Source of the DNA: an uncultured Eubacteriales bacterium | GTDB taxonomy: Bacteria > Bacillota > Clostridia > Oscillospirales > UBA644 | Reading direction: 5' to 3' | Assembly (NCBI GenBank): GCA_934438175.1 | Contig: CAKSBH010000004.1 | Location: forward strand, 62,001 to 126,000 | Length of the DNA stretch: 64,000 nt | Shown here: one piece after another, positions 50,090 through 59,054 of the stretch | Layout of the letters: every line of letters begins with the position of its first letter | Numbering within the stretch: the first letter of the stretch is position 1 | The notes under the pieces: model-generated | The model's database searches: none | What the model was told of the DNA's origin: nothing | What the model saw: the letters and a program-made list of their open reading frames with translations, nothing else | Made by a program: the position numbers and the translations under genes

Positions 50090-51463
50090 TTATTTGAACT
50101 GGAAAAGGCCTTCCCGCAGAATTTCGCAAACGGTGGGATGCGGGAATACGATTTCTTTCAGCTCGTCCACGGTCATTTCGGTTTCCACCATCATTGCCGC
50201 TCCGTAGATGATTTCGGACGCGTAATTGGCAATCATGTGAACGCCGATGATGTTGCGATGCTTTTTATCCATAATCATCTTGCAGATGCCGTCACCGATT
50301 CCGCCCTCGGTCTCCGCGACGTATCTTCCGGAATATTTCATGGTCAGCGTTACACACTCCGTTTCAATTCCCTTCGCCTTGGCGGATTCTTCGGTTTCAC
50401 CGACACAGCCGACCTCGGGGTTGGTATAAATAACGGACGGAATCGCGCGATAACGCATCACATCTTTTTTACCAAGCATATTGTTAATGGCCACTTCGCT
50501 CTCACGGTAAGCCGTGTGCGCCAGCATTGAGGTTCCGTTGACATCGCCCGCCGCGTAGACATTGGGGATGTTGGTGCGGCAATACCGGTCGACCTTAACG
50601 GCACCGCGGTTCATTTCCACGCCGATGGTCTCCAGTCCGAGCCCCGCCGTGTTGGCACGTCTGCCGATGGAAAGAAGAACTTTATCCGCAGAAACGGAGT
50701 TTTTCTGACCGTCCTTCTCATACACAACGGCATCCTTGGTAACTTCAACGACCTTGCAGCCAAGGCAGAATTCCACACCTTTGCTCTGATAATTCTTCAG
50801 AAGAATGGAAGAAATTTCTTTATCGGTCGGACCGGCGATCTTATCCATCATTTCCACGACGGTTACCTTGCTGCCGACCGAGCAGAAATACGACGCCATT
50901 TCCAAACCGATGACACCGCCGCCGATGATAACCAATTTTTCCGGAACGGCAGGGAGAGAAAGAATTTCCTTATTCGTCAGAACGAAACCTGCGGCAACGC
51001 CTTCTTTTACACCGGGAATCGGCGGAACGACCGGCATTGAACCGGTGGCAATCAGAAGACGGCGGGCAATATGCGTTTCGCCGTTGACCTCTACCCGATA
51101 ACCATCCTCGGCACGACCGTTGATCCGGGCTTCGCCCTCCACAACAGTGACCTTATTGGCTTTCAGGGCGCCGCGGATGCCGGAGACCAATGTTTTGACG
51201 ACACGGTCCTTGCGGGCAACCACATATTGGTGATCCAGCGTGACGTTTTCGGCGTGAACGCCGTAATGCTCGCCGCGCTTGGCGTAGTCGTACGCTTTGG
51301 CACAGTAGAGAAGTGCTTTGGACGGAATGCAGCCCTCGTTCAGGCAAACGCCGCCAAGGTGCTCTTTTTCAATTACCATGGTATTCAGTCCCGCATGACC
51401 TGCCCGCTCACCGGCAAGATAGCCGGCGGGGCCGCCACCGAGAACAATCAGATCATATGTCAT
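50090..51463 (-). CDS. lpdA: Dihydrolipoyl dehydrogenase (E3)
   Basis: The protein is 457 residues. FAD-binding GGGPAGYLAGERAG is near the start, the redox disulfide is CLNEGCIPSK near residue 40, NAD-binding GGGVIGLEMA is near 178, and the C-terminal dimerisation domain has HMIANYASEII and HPTVCE with the catalytic His. There is no N-terminal lipoyl domain. It reoxidises the lipoyl groups of the E2 encoded just upstream, making NADH. GGAGG precedes the ATG. Confidence 0.96.
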   Translation of the reverse strand: MTYDLIVLGGGPAGYLAGERAGHAGLNTMVIEKEHLGGVCLNEGCIPSKALLYCAKAYDYAKRGEHYGVHAENVTLDHQYVVARKDRVVKTLVSGIRGALKANKVTVVEGEARINGRAEDGYRVEVNGETHIARRLLIATGSMPVVPPIPGVKEGVAAGFVLTNKEILSLPAVPEKLVIIGGGVIGLEMASYFCSVGSKVTVVEMMDKIAGPTDKEISSILLKNYQSKGVEFCLGCKVVEVTKDAVVYEKDGQKNSVSADKVLLSIGRRANTAGLGLETIGVEMNRGAVKVDRYCRTNIPNVYAAGDVNGTSMLAHTAYRESEVAINNMLGKKDVMRYRAIPSVIYTNPEVGCVGETEESAKAKGIETECVTLTMKYSGRYVAETEGGIGDGICKMIMDKKHRNIIGVHMIANYASEIIYGAAMMVETEMTVDELKEIVFPHPTVCEILREGLFQFK

Positions 51464-51478
51464 TGTTCGGTCCTCCGC

Positions 51479-52822
51479 TTATTTCGCAAGAAGCAAATCA
51501 AAGTTTTCCAGATTCTTCTTCAGTGCCTGCAGGAACTTCGCCGCCGGAGCTCCGTCAAGCGCTCTGTGGTCGAAGGTCAAAGACAGACCCATGGCAGAAT
51601 ACGGTTTGATCTCGCCGTTGACAACCCGGATCTTCGTTTCCGTCGCGCAAACACCGAGGATACCGGTCTGCGGGGGGTTGACAACCGGCGTGAAGGATTC
51701 AATGCCCATGTTGCCGAGATTGGTGACCGTGAAGGAAGCTCCACGGAGAACATCCGGGCTGACCGTTCCCTTCTTTGCCGCGTCAATCACGGCTTTCGCC
51801 TGATGAGCAAACTCGTTCAGTGTGAGTTTTTCGGCAGCAAACACGGTGGGAACCAGCAGACCGCGGGGAGTATCGACCGCGATGCCGAGGTTGACGTTGT
51901 TGAAGAACACCATCTTATCGTCAAAGAAATGTGCATTCAGAGAACGGAACTCCGGATTGGTCAACGTCTTGGCGACGGCATACATCACAATATCATTGAG
52001 CGTAATGTTTTCAAAGCCGAGATCGGCGCCGTTTGCCTTCACGCGGGCACGGTATGCCAGAATCTGCGTAGCATCAAACGAAGTGTTGAGCGTAAGCTGA
52101 GCCATTTCGGACAGCGACGCATGCATGGATTTGGCAATAACCTTGCGGATGTTGGGCAGTTTTTCTTCAACAAACGGCGTTTCGGGAGCGGCTGCGGTTG
52201 CAGCAGAAACTTCCGGCTTCACGGCATAATCGCCAACGGAAATCCGTCCGCCGATGCCGGTGCCTTCAACTGCACCGTTTGCCGCGTACTCGCCGGCGGC
52301 GGCTGCAGTGAATCTCACGCCGTCCGCACCCATGGCACGGATGTCACGCTCGATAATCCGACCGTTAGGACCGGTGGGCACAGCATATTTATAATCCAGA
52401 CCCTGCCGTTCGGCAAGACCCTTTGCTCTCGGAGAAATGCGGACTCTGCCTTCTGCCGGCGTTGCGGCAACAACAGCGGTCTTCACCTCTGCAGGTTTTT
52501 CTTCTTTCTTTTCTTCTTTGACTTCGGCCTTGGAGCCCTCTTCGGCTTTTGCCGCCTTCGGGTTGAACTCCGCCGTGGATTCTCCCGGTTTTCCGATGAC
52601 GCAGACATTCAGAAGGCACTCAACATCGTCGCCTTCCTCCCAGAAGATGTCCAGCATCTCGCCGGCAACCGTTGCTTCCTCGTCAAAAGAAGCCTTGTCC
52701 GTTTCGTAAGAAAAGAGCTTGTCGCCGACGGCAACCGGATCACCCTTCTTCTTATGGAACTTGGTAATGATACAGCTTTCGACCGACTGTCCCTGGCGGG
52801 GCATGATAACCGGTGTTGCCAT
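51479..52822 (-). CDS. 2-oxoacid dehydrogenase E2 (lipoyl acyltransferase)
   Basis: The protein is 447 residues. A single lipoyl domain with the modified Lys in ETDKASF near residue 43 is followed by an Ala/Glu/Lys-rich linker, a peripheral-subunit-binding domain (ISPRAKGLAERQGLD), and a catalytic domain with DHRALDGAPAA near the C-terminus carrying the acyltransfer His and Asp. It moves the acyl group to CoA. The ATG at 52822 has AGGAG 9 nt upstream, better placed than a TTG two codons earlier. Which acyl group is handled is unknown. Confidence 0.93.
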   Translation of the reverse strand: MATPVIMPRQGQSVESCIITKFHKKKGDPVAVGDKLFSYETDKASFDEEATVAGEMLDIFWEEGDDVECLLNVCVIGKPGESTAEFNPKAAKAEEGSKAEVKEEKKEEKPAEVKTAVVAATPAEGRVRISPRAKGLAERQGLDYKYAVPTGPNGRIIERDIRAMGADGVRFTAAAAGEYAANGAVEGTGIGGRISVGDYAVKPEVSAATAAAPETPFVEEKLPNIRKVIAKSMHASLSEMAQLTLNTSFDATQILAYRARVKANGADLGFENITLNDIVMYAVAKTLTNPEFRSLNAHFFDDKMVFFNNVNLGIAVDTPRGLLVPTVFAAEKLTLNEFAHQAKAVIDAAKKGTVSPDVLRGASFTVTNLGNMGIESFTPVVNPPQTGILGVCATETKIRVVNGEIKPYSAMGLSLTFDHRALDGAPAAKFLQALKKNLENFDLLLAK

Positions 52823-52858
52823 ATTCAATCACTCCTCTTCCTAAATTATATAATTTAT

Positions 52859-54829
52859 TTATTTCAGCATAACCTGTCCGCCGGTGACGGGAATCGCCTG
52901 ACCGGTTTCATACGGCTGCTCCATGCAGTACATCACGGCAACCGCGACATCGGAAGGCAGGCATCCGCGGCTCATCGGAACCTTGGACTCATAATACTTA
53001 CGGACATCGTCCACGTTCTTGGCACCCGGAACCTTTCCGGAATTGAGGTACTGCACAAAAAGTCCCTTGACCGGATCCGACCACAGAGGACCATCCAGAT
53101 AGTTCCCGGGGCAAACCGCATTGACCTTGATGTTGTATTCCACAAGTTCCAGCGCAAAGGATTCCACGAGACCGATTCCGCCGAACTTGCTGCCGGCATA
53201 GGCAAAGTTCTTGTTGCTTCCCTGCAGACCAGACTTGGAGTTGACCTGGACAATATCCATCATATAGTCGGCATCATAACGATGCTGAATCTTCATGATG
53301 CGGGATGCATACTTGGAACAGAGGAAGAAGCCGGAGTAATTCACCTTGATGTGGAATTCCAGCGACTGCTGTGTCACCTGCTCCAGGTTTCCGCTGCGTG
53401 CGATGCCTGCGTTGCTGACAAACAGGTCAATGCCTCCGTAGGCAAGAACGGTTTTGGTAAGAAGATTGTGCACCGATTCCTCCGAACCGACATCAACCTT
53501 AACGGCAATGGCCTTTCCGGCACCGTAACGCTCGCAGATTTCCCGGGCGTTCTTCTGGGAAAGTTCCTCGTTCAGGTCGGCAATCACCAGGTTGCAGCCA
53601 TGCTCCAGCAGAGAATCAGCAATTCCCTGACCGAAGCCCTGCGCGGCACCGGTAACGACAATAATCTTTTCGGCAAGACGCTTGGCGTTTTTATCGGTGC
53701 TGACCTTGGAGCGGTACTTTTCGACTTCCCACGTTTCGATGAACCGGACCAGATGATCCGACAGAAAACGATGACCGCCGAAGCTCTCCGCATAAGCGGC
53801 AATTTTTGCAGCGTCGCGGAACAAGGCCAGGGAAGTGTCAGCATTTTTCTTCGTAGTTCCGAATGCAAACACCGCGGTATTCTGAATCGCCACGATGCGG
53901 GGCAGATAACCGTGAGCCGTCTTATACTCCGCCAGACCTTTTTCAATCAGCCCCTGCTGGGTCTCCAGATCCTCGGCATAGGCAACAAAGAGAGGATACG
54001 GTTTGTAATACACAATATGATCCGGCGTATAGGCACCGTTGACCGGAGCAAATGCTTCTTCGGACGCAAGCAAACGGGCAAATTCGGCGTTGCTTTCTGC
54101 CGTAACGATTGCCGTTCCCTCGCCTTCACGCAGAAGCATCCGGATTTCCGGAGCCAGATAAGAAGCGCGTTCTTCGTCATACTCCACCGGAGAGAAGTCC
54201 GGAGTACGGGTCAGACGGGCACGGATATCATCAAAAATCTTTTGATAAGTCGCTTTGATCTCCTCAAACGTATCACCAGCAACGAAGATGCCGTGATTCT
54301 GAAGAAGGATTGCCATCGGATTCTTTCCCGTCCGGGCAACATTGGCGTCATAGAGTTTTTTCACCTCAACGGCAAGTGTCCAGCCAGGTTCCGTTTCGTT
54401 CACCCAGACCACACGGTCTCCCCACAATTCCTCGGCGACTTTGGCACCGTTCTGCGAACAGGTAATGCCGTTGACCAGGGCAGGATGAAGGTGAACCACA
54501 TATTTCTGAGGAAGAATATCATGCAGAGATGTCTCCACGCTGGGACGCTTGTTGCGGTCCGAACGGGCGCGGGCATCCATCAGATCTTCCAGAACTTCCT
54601 CTTCGCGCAAAGCAGAATCGGAAGAATATGTTTTCGTCCACATGGCGGCAAGAGCCGCGCGATCCATTTTGACAAACCCTTCCTCGGTAATGGTGGCAAG
54701 CGTGGTACCGGAGCCCTTGACGTAAAGGGAACCGCCCTCCTTGCACGACGTATTTCCGCCGCCCGCAAGGACGAGATCCGGATTAGAACCGAAGTAATGG
54801 GAAATTTCAACCAGTTCTTTTACCGACAC
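52859..54829 (-). CDS. Class II aldolase / short-chain dehydrogenase fusion (RhaD/YuxG type)
   Basis: The protein is 656 residues. Residues 1-400 form a class II aldolase/adducin domain with GGGNTSCK, the zinc pair HLH in VVHLHPALVNG and a third His in QNHGIFV. Residues 405-656 form a short-chain dehydrogenase with TGAAQGFGQGIA, SNAGIA and the catalytic YAGSK. Relatives cleave a ketose 1-phosphate such as rhamnulose 1-phosphate and process the aldehyde product. The GTG at 54829 follows AGGGGG, 14 bp after the dehydrogenase gene. Rhamnose isomerase and kinase genes are absent here, so the sugar may differ. Confidence 0.9.
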   Translation of the reverse strand: MSVKELVEISHYFGSNPDLVLAGGGNTSCKEGGSLYVKGSGTTLATITEEGFVKMDRAALAAMWTKTYSSDSALREEEVLEDLMDARARSDRNKRPSVETSLHDILPQKYVVHLHPALVNGITCSQNGAKVAEELWGDRVVWVNETEPGWTLAVEVKKLYDANVARTGKNPMAILLQNHGIFVAGDTFEEIKATYQKIFDDIRARLTRTPDFSPVEYDEERASYLAPEIRMLLREGEGTAIVTAESNAEFARLLASEEAFAPVNGAYTPDHIVYYKPYPLFVAYAEDLETQQGLIEKGLAEYKTAHGYLPRIVAIQNTAVFAFGTTKKNADTSLALFRDAAKIAAYAESFGGHRFLSDHLVRFIETWEVEKYRSKVSTDKNAKRLAEKIIVVTGAAQGFGQGIADSLLEHGCNLVIADLNEELSQKNAREICERYGAGKAIAVKVDVGSEESVHNLLTKTVLAYGGIDLFVSNAGIARSGNLEQVTQQSLEFHIKVNYSGFFLCSKYASRIMKIQHRYDADYMMDIVQVNSKSGLQGSNKNFAYAGSKFGGIGLVESFALELVEYNIKVNAVCPGNYLDGPLWSDPVKGLFVQYLNSGKVPGAKNVDDVRKYYESKVPMSRGCLPSDVAVAVMYCMEQPYETGQAIPVTGGQVMLK

Positions 54830-54843
54830 GGTACTGCGCCCCC

Positions 54844-56109
54844 TTACAGAATGGACTTGGCGTTGGCAAGCAGATGTTTCTCTGCTTCCTCGCACCACAG
54901 ACCGTTATGAGCAGCAACAATCTCTGCCAGTTTGGCAAACAGCGGATCGGTTTCGCCCAGACGCGCGAAATCGGCAATCGCCGTCAGCGGAAGATCGATT
55001 CCGGTATAAATCAGTTTTTTGCCGCCCGGAATCTTGTCCAGATCCACAACCGTCTGCGGAACACAGGCAAGACCTCCGATATGCGTAATCATGGCTGCCG
55101 GATTGATGGCACCCGTTTCCATCAGTTTAAGCGACTCTCTCATGTCGTCCGTATTGCCGCCGGAGGTACCGACGATATGCGTGGACGAATAGTGCACATT
55201 GTAGAAGTTGAACTCTGCCGTGAAGGCGGGATTCGTGGGACCGGCAAAGAAGTTGAGGCAGCCGTCTTTGCCAAGGATCTTGTCTCCCTGCTCGACGACC
55301 GGCTTGACCGGAGCAAAGACGAACACATCGTCATAGCCCTTGCCGCCCGTAAGATCACGCAGCTTGGCAACCGGATCGCCGTCGCCCGTGTTAAGATAAA
55401 TCAATTTGACACCGTGCTTGGCGGCATCTTCTACCGTAAGGATGCTTTCGGCACGTTTCAGTCGATCTTCGTTGATATCGGTAACAACCAGCAAACCCGG
55501 CTTTCTCGGACCGTGAACCGCATAATCGATGGCACCGAGACCCATCGGTCCGACACCGGCAAGAATGGCGCAGTTACCGCCCTCAACAATGCCCATGGAA
55601 TGGACATACGAGCCCTGCGTGGTGTGATAGTTGGCGTGGAAGCCGCCGACGATGCAGCTCATCGGCTCTGCCAGCGATCCGTAGAAGAAAGCGCTGCCGT
55701 TGTATTCCAGCAGGCAATTCTGCTCCATGACGGCGTTGGGGATGATGACGTAAACCGAGTCGCCGCCGATGTACCGGAAGGAATAGCCCGGTGCAGCATA
55801 CGGATCGTCCTTCTGATTCAGTGCCGGCTGAATCGAAAACTTCTGTCCTTTTTTGAAAGAATCTTTCCACTTGGAACCGACCTCAAGGATCTCACCGCAG
55901 AATTCATGACCGATGATGACCGGATTCTGTGCGATATCGTTGGGTACCCGTTTATGATCCGCACCCTGAAGCGCGGCTTTGTGCGAAGACATACACACGC
56001 TGTCGGAAATGACCCGTGCAAGGATTTCATCGTCCTTGAGCGTCGGAAGTTCAAACTCCTCCATTCGGAGATCGTTCTTCCCATACAGGCGAACCGCTTT
56101 TGTTTTCAT
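54844..56109 (-). CDS. Medium-chain dehydrogenase, L-sorbose-1-phosphate reductase (SorE)-like
   Basis: The protein is 421 residues of the MDR superfamily. The catalytic zinc ligands are Cys in SVCMSS and HE in GHEFCGE; the four-Cys structural zinc lobe is missing. The NAD domain has GVGPMGLGAIDYA near residue 195. The segment VHYSSTHIVGTSGGNTDDM and the N-terminus KAVRLYGKNDLR are very like SorE of the sorbose operon as I remember it. It would interconvert a ketose phosphate and a hexitol phosphate. The ATG at 56109 follows GGAGGTC. It is first in the operon with the aldolase/SDR fusion and the E1-E2-E3 genes. Confidence 0.82.
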   Translation of the reverse strand: MKTKAVRLYGKNDLRMEEFELPTLKDDEILARVISDSVCMSSHKAALQGADHKRVPNDIAQNPVIIGHEFCGEILEVGSKWKDSFKKGQKFSIQPALNQKDDPYAAPGYSFRYIGGDSVYVIIPNAVMEQNCLLEYNGSAFFYGSLAEPMSCIVGGFHANYHTTQGSYVHSMGIVEGGNCAILAGVGPMGLGAIDYAVHGPRKPGLLVVTDINEDRLKRAESILTVEDAAKHGVKLIYLNTGDGDPVAKLRDLTGGKGYDDVFVFAPVKPVVEQGDKILGKDGCLNFFAGPTNPAFTAEFNFYNVHYSSTHIVGTSGGNTDDMRESLKLMETGAINPAAMITHIGGLACVPQTVVDLDKIPGGKKLIYTGIDLPLTAIADFARLGETDPLFAKLAEIVAAHNGLWCEEAEKHLLANAKSIL

Positions 56110-56153
56110 GAATAAGACCTCCACATCTTAATCGTAATACTTGACCAATGTAT

Positions 56154-56182
56154 ATTATATCAAGATACAATATGAATGTCAA
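56154..56182 (-). promoter_or_regulatory. Promoter of the sugar/2-oxoacid dehydrogenase operon
   Basis: TTGACA (56182-56177), 17-bp spacer, then extended -10 TGATATAAT (TATAAT 56159-56154): fully consensus. Such a strong core promoter would usually be held by a repressor. No clear palindrome is seen and no regulator gene is adjacent. Confidence 0.92.
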
Positions 56183-56216
56183 GCGAAAACGACCGTTGTA
56201 GAGGTCTTTTTTTTCT

Positions 56217-56675
56217 TCATTTCCGGCGGGAACGCAACGTCCGGAAAAAATCCGTAAGAATTCCGGCACAGGCATCCGGCAGATAACCGAATTCAACAAT
56301 CGGCTTGTGGTTAAACGCCTCTTCGGCAAGATTCACAACGCTGCCGAACGCGCCGGCTTTCGGGTCCGCCGCGCCGATACACACACGCTCAATGCGGGCG
56401 TTGAGGATGGCTCCCGCACACATGGGACACGGCTCCAGCGTCACATACAGGGTACAACCGGGCAAACGCCAGCCGCCCAGGCGGGAACAGGCACGCCGGA
56501 TAGCAAGAACCTCGGCATGAGCCAAGGCGCTTTTATCGGTTTCCCTGCGATTATAGCCGGAAGCAATAACTCGCCCGTCTTTGACAAGAACAGCCCCGAC
56601 GGGAACCTCCCCGATCTGTGCCGCTTTCCGGGCACAGGTCAATGCCCGGCGCATAAAGCGCTCGTCTTCCGTCAT
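56217..56675 (-). CDS. tadA: tRNA-specific adenosine deaminase
   Basis: The protein is 152 residues. Zinc site HAE near residue 53 and PCPMCAG near 83 are the cytidine/adenosine deaminase motifs; the N-terminal FMRRALTCARKAA and NARIERV are typical of TadA. It converts A34 to inosine in tRNA-Arg(ACG), which this window also encodes at 44512-44588. Its ATG overlaps the upstream DUF1934 stop. Confidence 0.96.
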   Translation of the reverse strand: MTEDERFMRRALTCARKAAQIGEVPVGAVLVKDGRVIASGYNRRETDKSALAHAEVLAIRRACSRLGGWRLPGCTLYVTLEPCPMCAGAILNARIERVCIGAADPKAGAFGSVVNLAEEAFNHKPIVEFGYLPDACAGILTDFFRTLRSRRK

Positions 56676-57145
56676 GACCGCAGATCCTTTCTGCGCTCGA
56701 AAAACGCATCCAGTCCACCCGGATCCGCCTGTTCTCCGCGGACACGGATTTTCATTTCATTCATCACAGGAGGAATCCGGTTAAAATCAATGACATAACG
56801 AAGAAGGATATCACCGCCTGTTTTTCCCACATGTGCCTCAATGCTTCTGGGATCAATTCCCACAACGGAATATTCGTCGTCAAGATCAAAATTACAATGA
56901 TTCTTAACCCCGTTTTCAAAAACAAACGTGTTCACATTCTTCCCTTTTCCGGCAGAAAACACCAGTTTGTCACGGTCGGACACGCACAGCCGGACCGTCA
57001 CGCCCTCTTCCCCGAGAAGACCGGTTCCGTCAAATTCCAGGTATACGGCTCCCTCCCGGGTTCTCAACATCTTGCCATGCGTGTAAACATACGAAACTTC
57101 TTTGCCGTTCTGTAAAGAACGAATCTCAAGCTGCACGTTTTTCAT
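56672..57145 (-). CDS. DUF1934-family calycin-like protein
   Basis: The protein is 157 residues, nearly all beta strand, with TRGxxYLEFDGTGL-like and DRDKLVFSAGKGKN segments typical of the DUF1934 (YwiB-like) beta-barrel family. The function is unknown. It lies 6 bp after ddl and overlaps tadA by 4 bp. Confidence 0.8.
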   Translation of the reverse strand: MKNVQLEIRSLQNGKEVSYVYTHGKMLRTREGAVYLEFDGTGLLGEEGVTVRLCVSDRDKLVFSAGKGKNVNTFVFENGVKNHCNFDLDDEYSVVGIDPRSIEAHVGKTGGDILLRYVIDFNRIPPVMNEMKIRVRGEQADPGGLDAFFERRKDLRS

Positions 57146-57151
57146 AAACCT

Positions 57152-58183
57152 TCATTCCTCAAAAGACACCGCCAGATCCAGCAGCTTTTCAATCAGATCG
57201 CCGTAAGAAAGTCCGGATGCGGCAAACAGTTTGGCATACATGCTGATGGAGGTAAAGCCGGGCAGCGTATTGATCTCGTTCAGATATACCGTACCGTCAC
57301 GTGCCACAAGAAAATCCACACGGGCAAGCCCCTTACAGTCGCAGGCACGATAAGCACGGAGCGCAAGCGCACGGATCTCCTCTTCTTTTTCGCTCCCGGA
57401 CGGAATGCGAAGGAGAGAGGCGGCATTCTGATATTTGGCGTTGTAATCGTAAATTTCATTGGCAGGGAAAATCTGCCCCGTAACCGAAACGGAAAGCACG
57501 TCGTTTCCAAGTACGGCAGCCTCGATTTCCTGCGGATCCTCAATCCCCTGCTCCGCAACGACACGGCGATCCACTTCAAAAGCCGTCCGGAGTGCCCCGG
57601 CAAGTTCGGACTCTTCGTGACACTTGGTAATCCCGATGGAAGATCCGGCGTTGGAGGGTTTGATAAAAACAGGGAACGTCAGACGGGACGAAATCTCGCG
57701 CATGACGGCTTCTGCATTCTCCCGCCAGGAGACACGTTCTACCGTCACCCATGGCATGTGACGGATTCCGGCAGAGACGAACACCGTGTTCGCATACGCC
57801 TTATCCATGCAGACCGCAGATGCCAGAACACGGCAACCGACATAGGGAACCCGCATCAGTTCAAACAAGCCCTGAACGGTTCCGTCTTCTCCGTTTTTGC
57901 CGTGAAGAACCGGAAAAATCACATCCGGAACAAAACGGGAATCTTCCCAAAGAAACGCCCGCTCGTTCAATGAGATTTCCACCGGTTTTCGGACAAGATC
58001 TTCCCAGGCACGGCTCTCAATTTCCTCAGCAGACGCATCGGTGACAAACCATTTTCCCTCCCTGGTAATACCGATTTTCAGAACTTCATGCTCCGGACGG
58101 ATATTCCGGAGAACCGAAGCGGCAGACATACAGGAAACCTCATGTTCCGTCGATCTTCCGCCGAACAAAACTGCAATCTTCAT
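57152..58183 (-). CDS. ddl: D-alanine--D-alanine ligase
   Basis: The protein is 343 residues of the ATP-grasp fold. N-terminal VLFGGRSTEHEVS, the omega-loop Tyr in YDYNAKY near residue 220, and NTLPGFTSISMY near 312. The Tyr in the loop is the D-Ala-D-Ala type and not the VanA lactate-type. It makes the dipeptide for peptidoglycan from the D-alanine supplied by Alr. It lies 19 bp after prmC. Confidence 0.96.
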   Translation of the reverse strand: MKIAVLFGGRSTEHEVSCMSAASVLRNIRPEHEVLKIGITREGKWFVTDASAEEIESRAWEDLVRKPVEISLNERAFLWEDSRFVPDVIFPVLHGKNGEDGTVQGLFELMRVPYVGCRVLASAVCMDKAYANTVFVSAGIRHMPWVTVERVSWRENAEAVMREISSRLTFPVFIKPSNAGSSIGITKCHEESELAGALRTAFEVDRRVVAEQGIEDPQEIEAAVLGNDVLSVSVTGQIFPANEIYDYNAKYQNAASLLRIPSGSEKEEEIRALALRAYRACDCKGLARVDFLVARDGTVYLNEINTLPGFTSISMYAKLFAASGLSYGDLIEKLLDLAVSFEE

Positions 58184-58202
58184 AAAAATCCCTTTCGGTC
58201 AT

Positions 58203-59054
58203 TCAAAATTCTTTTTGTCCGAATACGACACGCTCAATACCGCCGTAATCGCGCCGTGTATCAATGCTCCGGTATCCGCATTGTTGAAGGATATCCGAAA
58301 CCGCAGATGCCTCTCCCTCGCCAACCTCAAAAACAAGAAATCCGCCGGGACGCAGAGTATCATAAAAAGAGGGTGCGATCCGGCGATAAAAAAGAAGCCC
58401 GTCTTCTCCCCCGTCCAGTGCCAGCACCGGCTCGTTCTTCACCTCAACGGAAAGCCCGGCGAGGTCGCGGGTCGGAATATACGGAGGATTGGAAACAACC
58501 ATGTCAAACAGTCCCTCCGGTCTTTCCGCCAGAACATCGCAGCGGACAATCCGGGCATCTATGCCGAAATGCGCGGCGTTTTTCCGGGTCAGCTCCAAAG
58601 CGGCTTCGGACACATCCGCCAAGGTAACGCGGGCTCCCCGGCAGATTGCTGCCGTCAGACCGATACAGCCGCTTCCGCAGCAAAGATCCAGCAAATCTCC
58701 GTCAGGTCTCAGACGCTCCAACACAACGTCTACGACACACTCCGTATCAAAGCGGGGAATCAGCACGCCGGGAGCGGTAAAGAAAGTCCTTCCGTAGAAA
58801 TCGGTTTCCCCTGTGATATACTGCACCGGCTCACCCGCCAGACGGCGGTCAACATCCGCATTGATCCGTCGGATCGTTTCCGCATCCGTAACCTCAAAAA
58901 ACGCATCGCAACCGCCGGAAAGAAGAAGACGTTTGCGCACCTCGCCGTAAGACAGACCGGTCTCAAAGGCAATCAGGGCACAGAGATCTCCCTCTCCGCC
59001 GGTTACGCCTGCGTTTTCCAGACGTTTCCGGTTTTCTGCATAAACATCCATCAT
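58203..59054 (-). CDS. prmC: Peptide-chain-release-factor glutamine methyltransferase
   Basis: The protein is 283 residues. A helical N-terminal domain with GETDFYGRTF near residue 82 precedes the methyltransferase core: LLDLCCGSGCIGL and the catalytic NPPY in VSNPPYIPT near 188. It methylates the GGQ glutamine of RF1/RF2. The start codon overlaps the stop of the DUF1385 gene (TGATG); a second ATG follows directly. Confidence 0.95.
   Translation of the reverse strand: MMDVYAENRKRLENAGVTGGEGDLCALIAFETGLSYGEVRKRLLLSGGCDAFFEVTDAETIRRINADVDRRLAGEPVQYITGETDFYGRTFFTAPGVLIPRFDTECVVDVVLERLRPDGDLLDLCCGSGCIGLTAAICRGARVTLADVSEAALELTRKNAAHFGIDARIVRCDVLAERPEGLFDMVVSNPPYIPTRDLAGLSVEVKNEPVLALDGGEDGLLFYRRIAPSFYDTLRPGGFLVFEVGEGEASAVSDILQQCGYRSIDTRRDYGGIERVVFGQKEF

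Noticed and set aside
51071..54910. 1279-codon open frame on the + strand
   Set aside because: Antisense to E3, E2 and the aldolase/SDR fusion; no domain is recognisable in it.
56154..56220. Operator palindrome at the sugar-operon promoter, and a plus-strand terminator near 56187-56215
   Set aside because: Only four-base arms or imperfect symmetry were found; not enough to support either.
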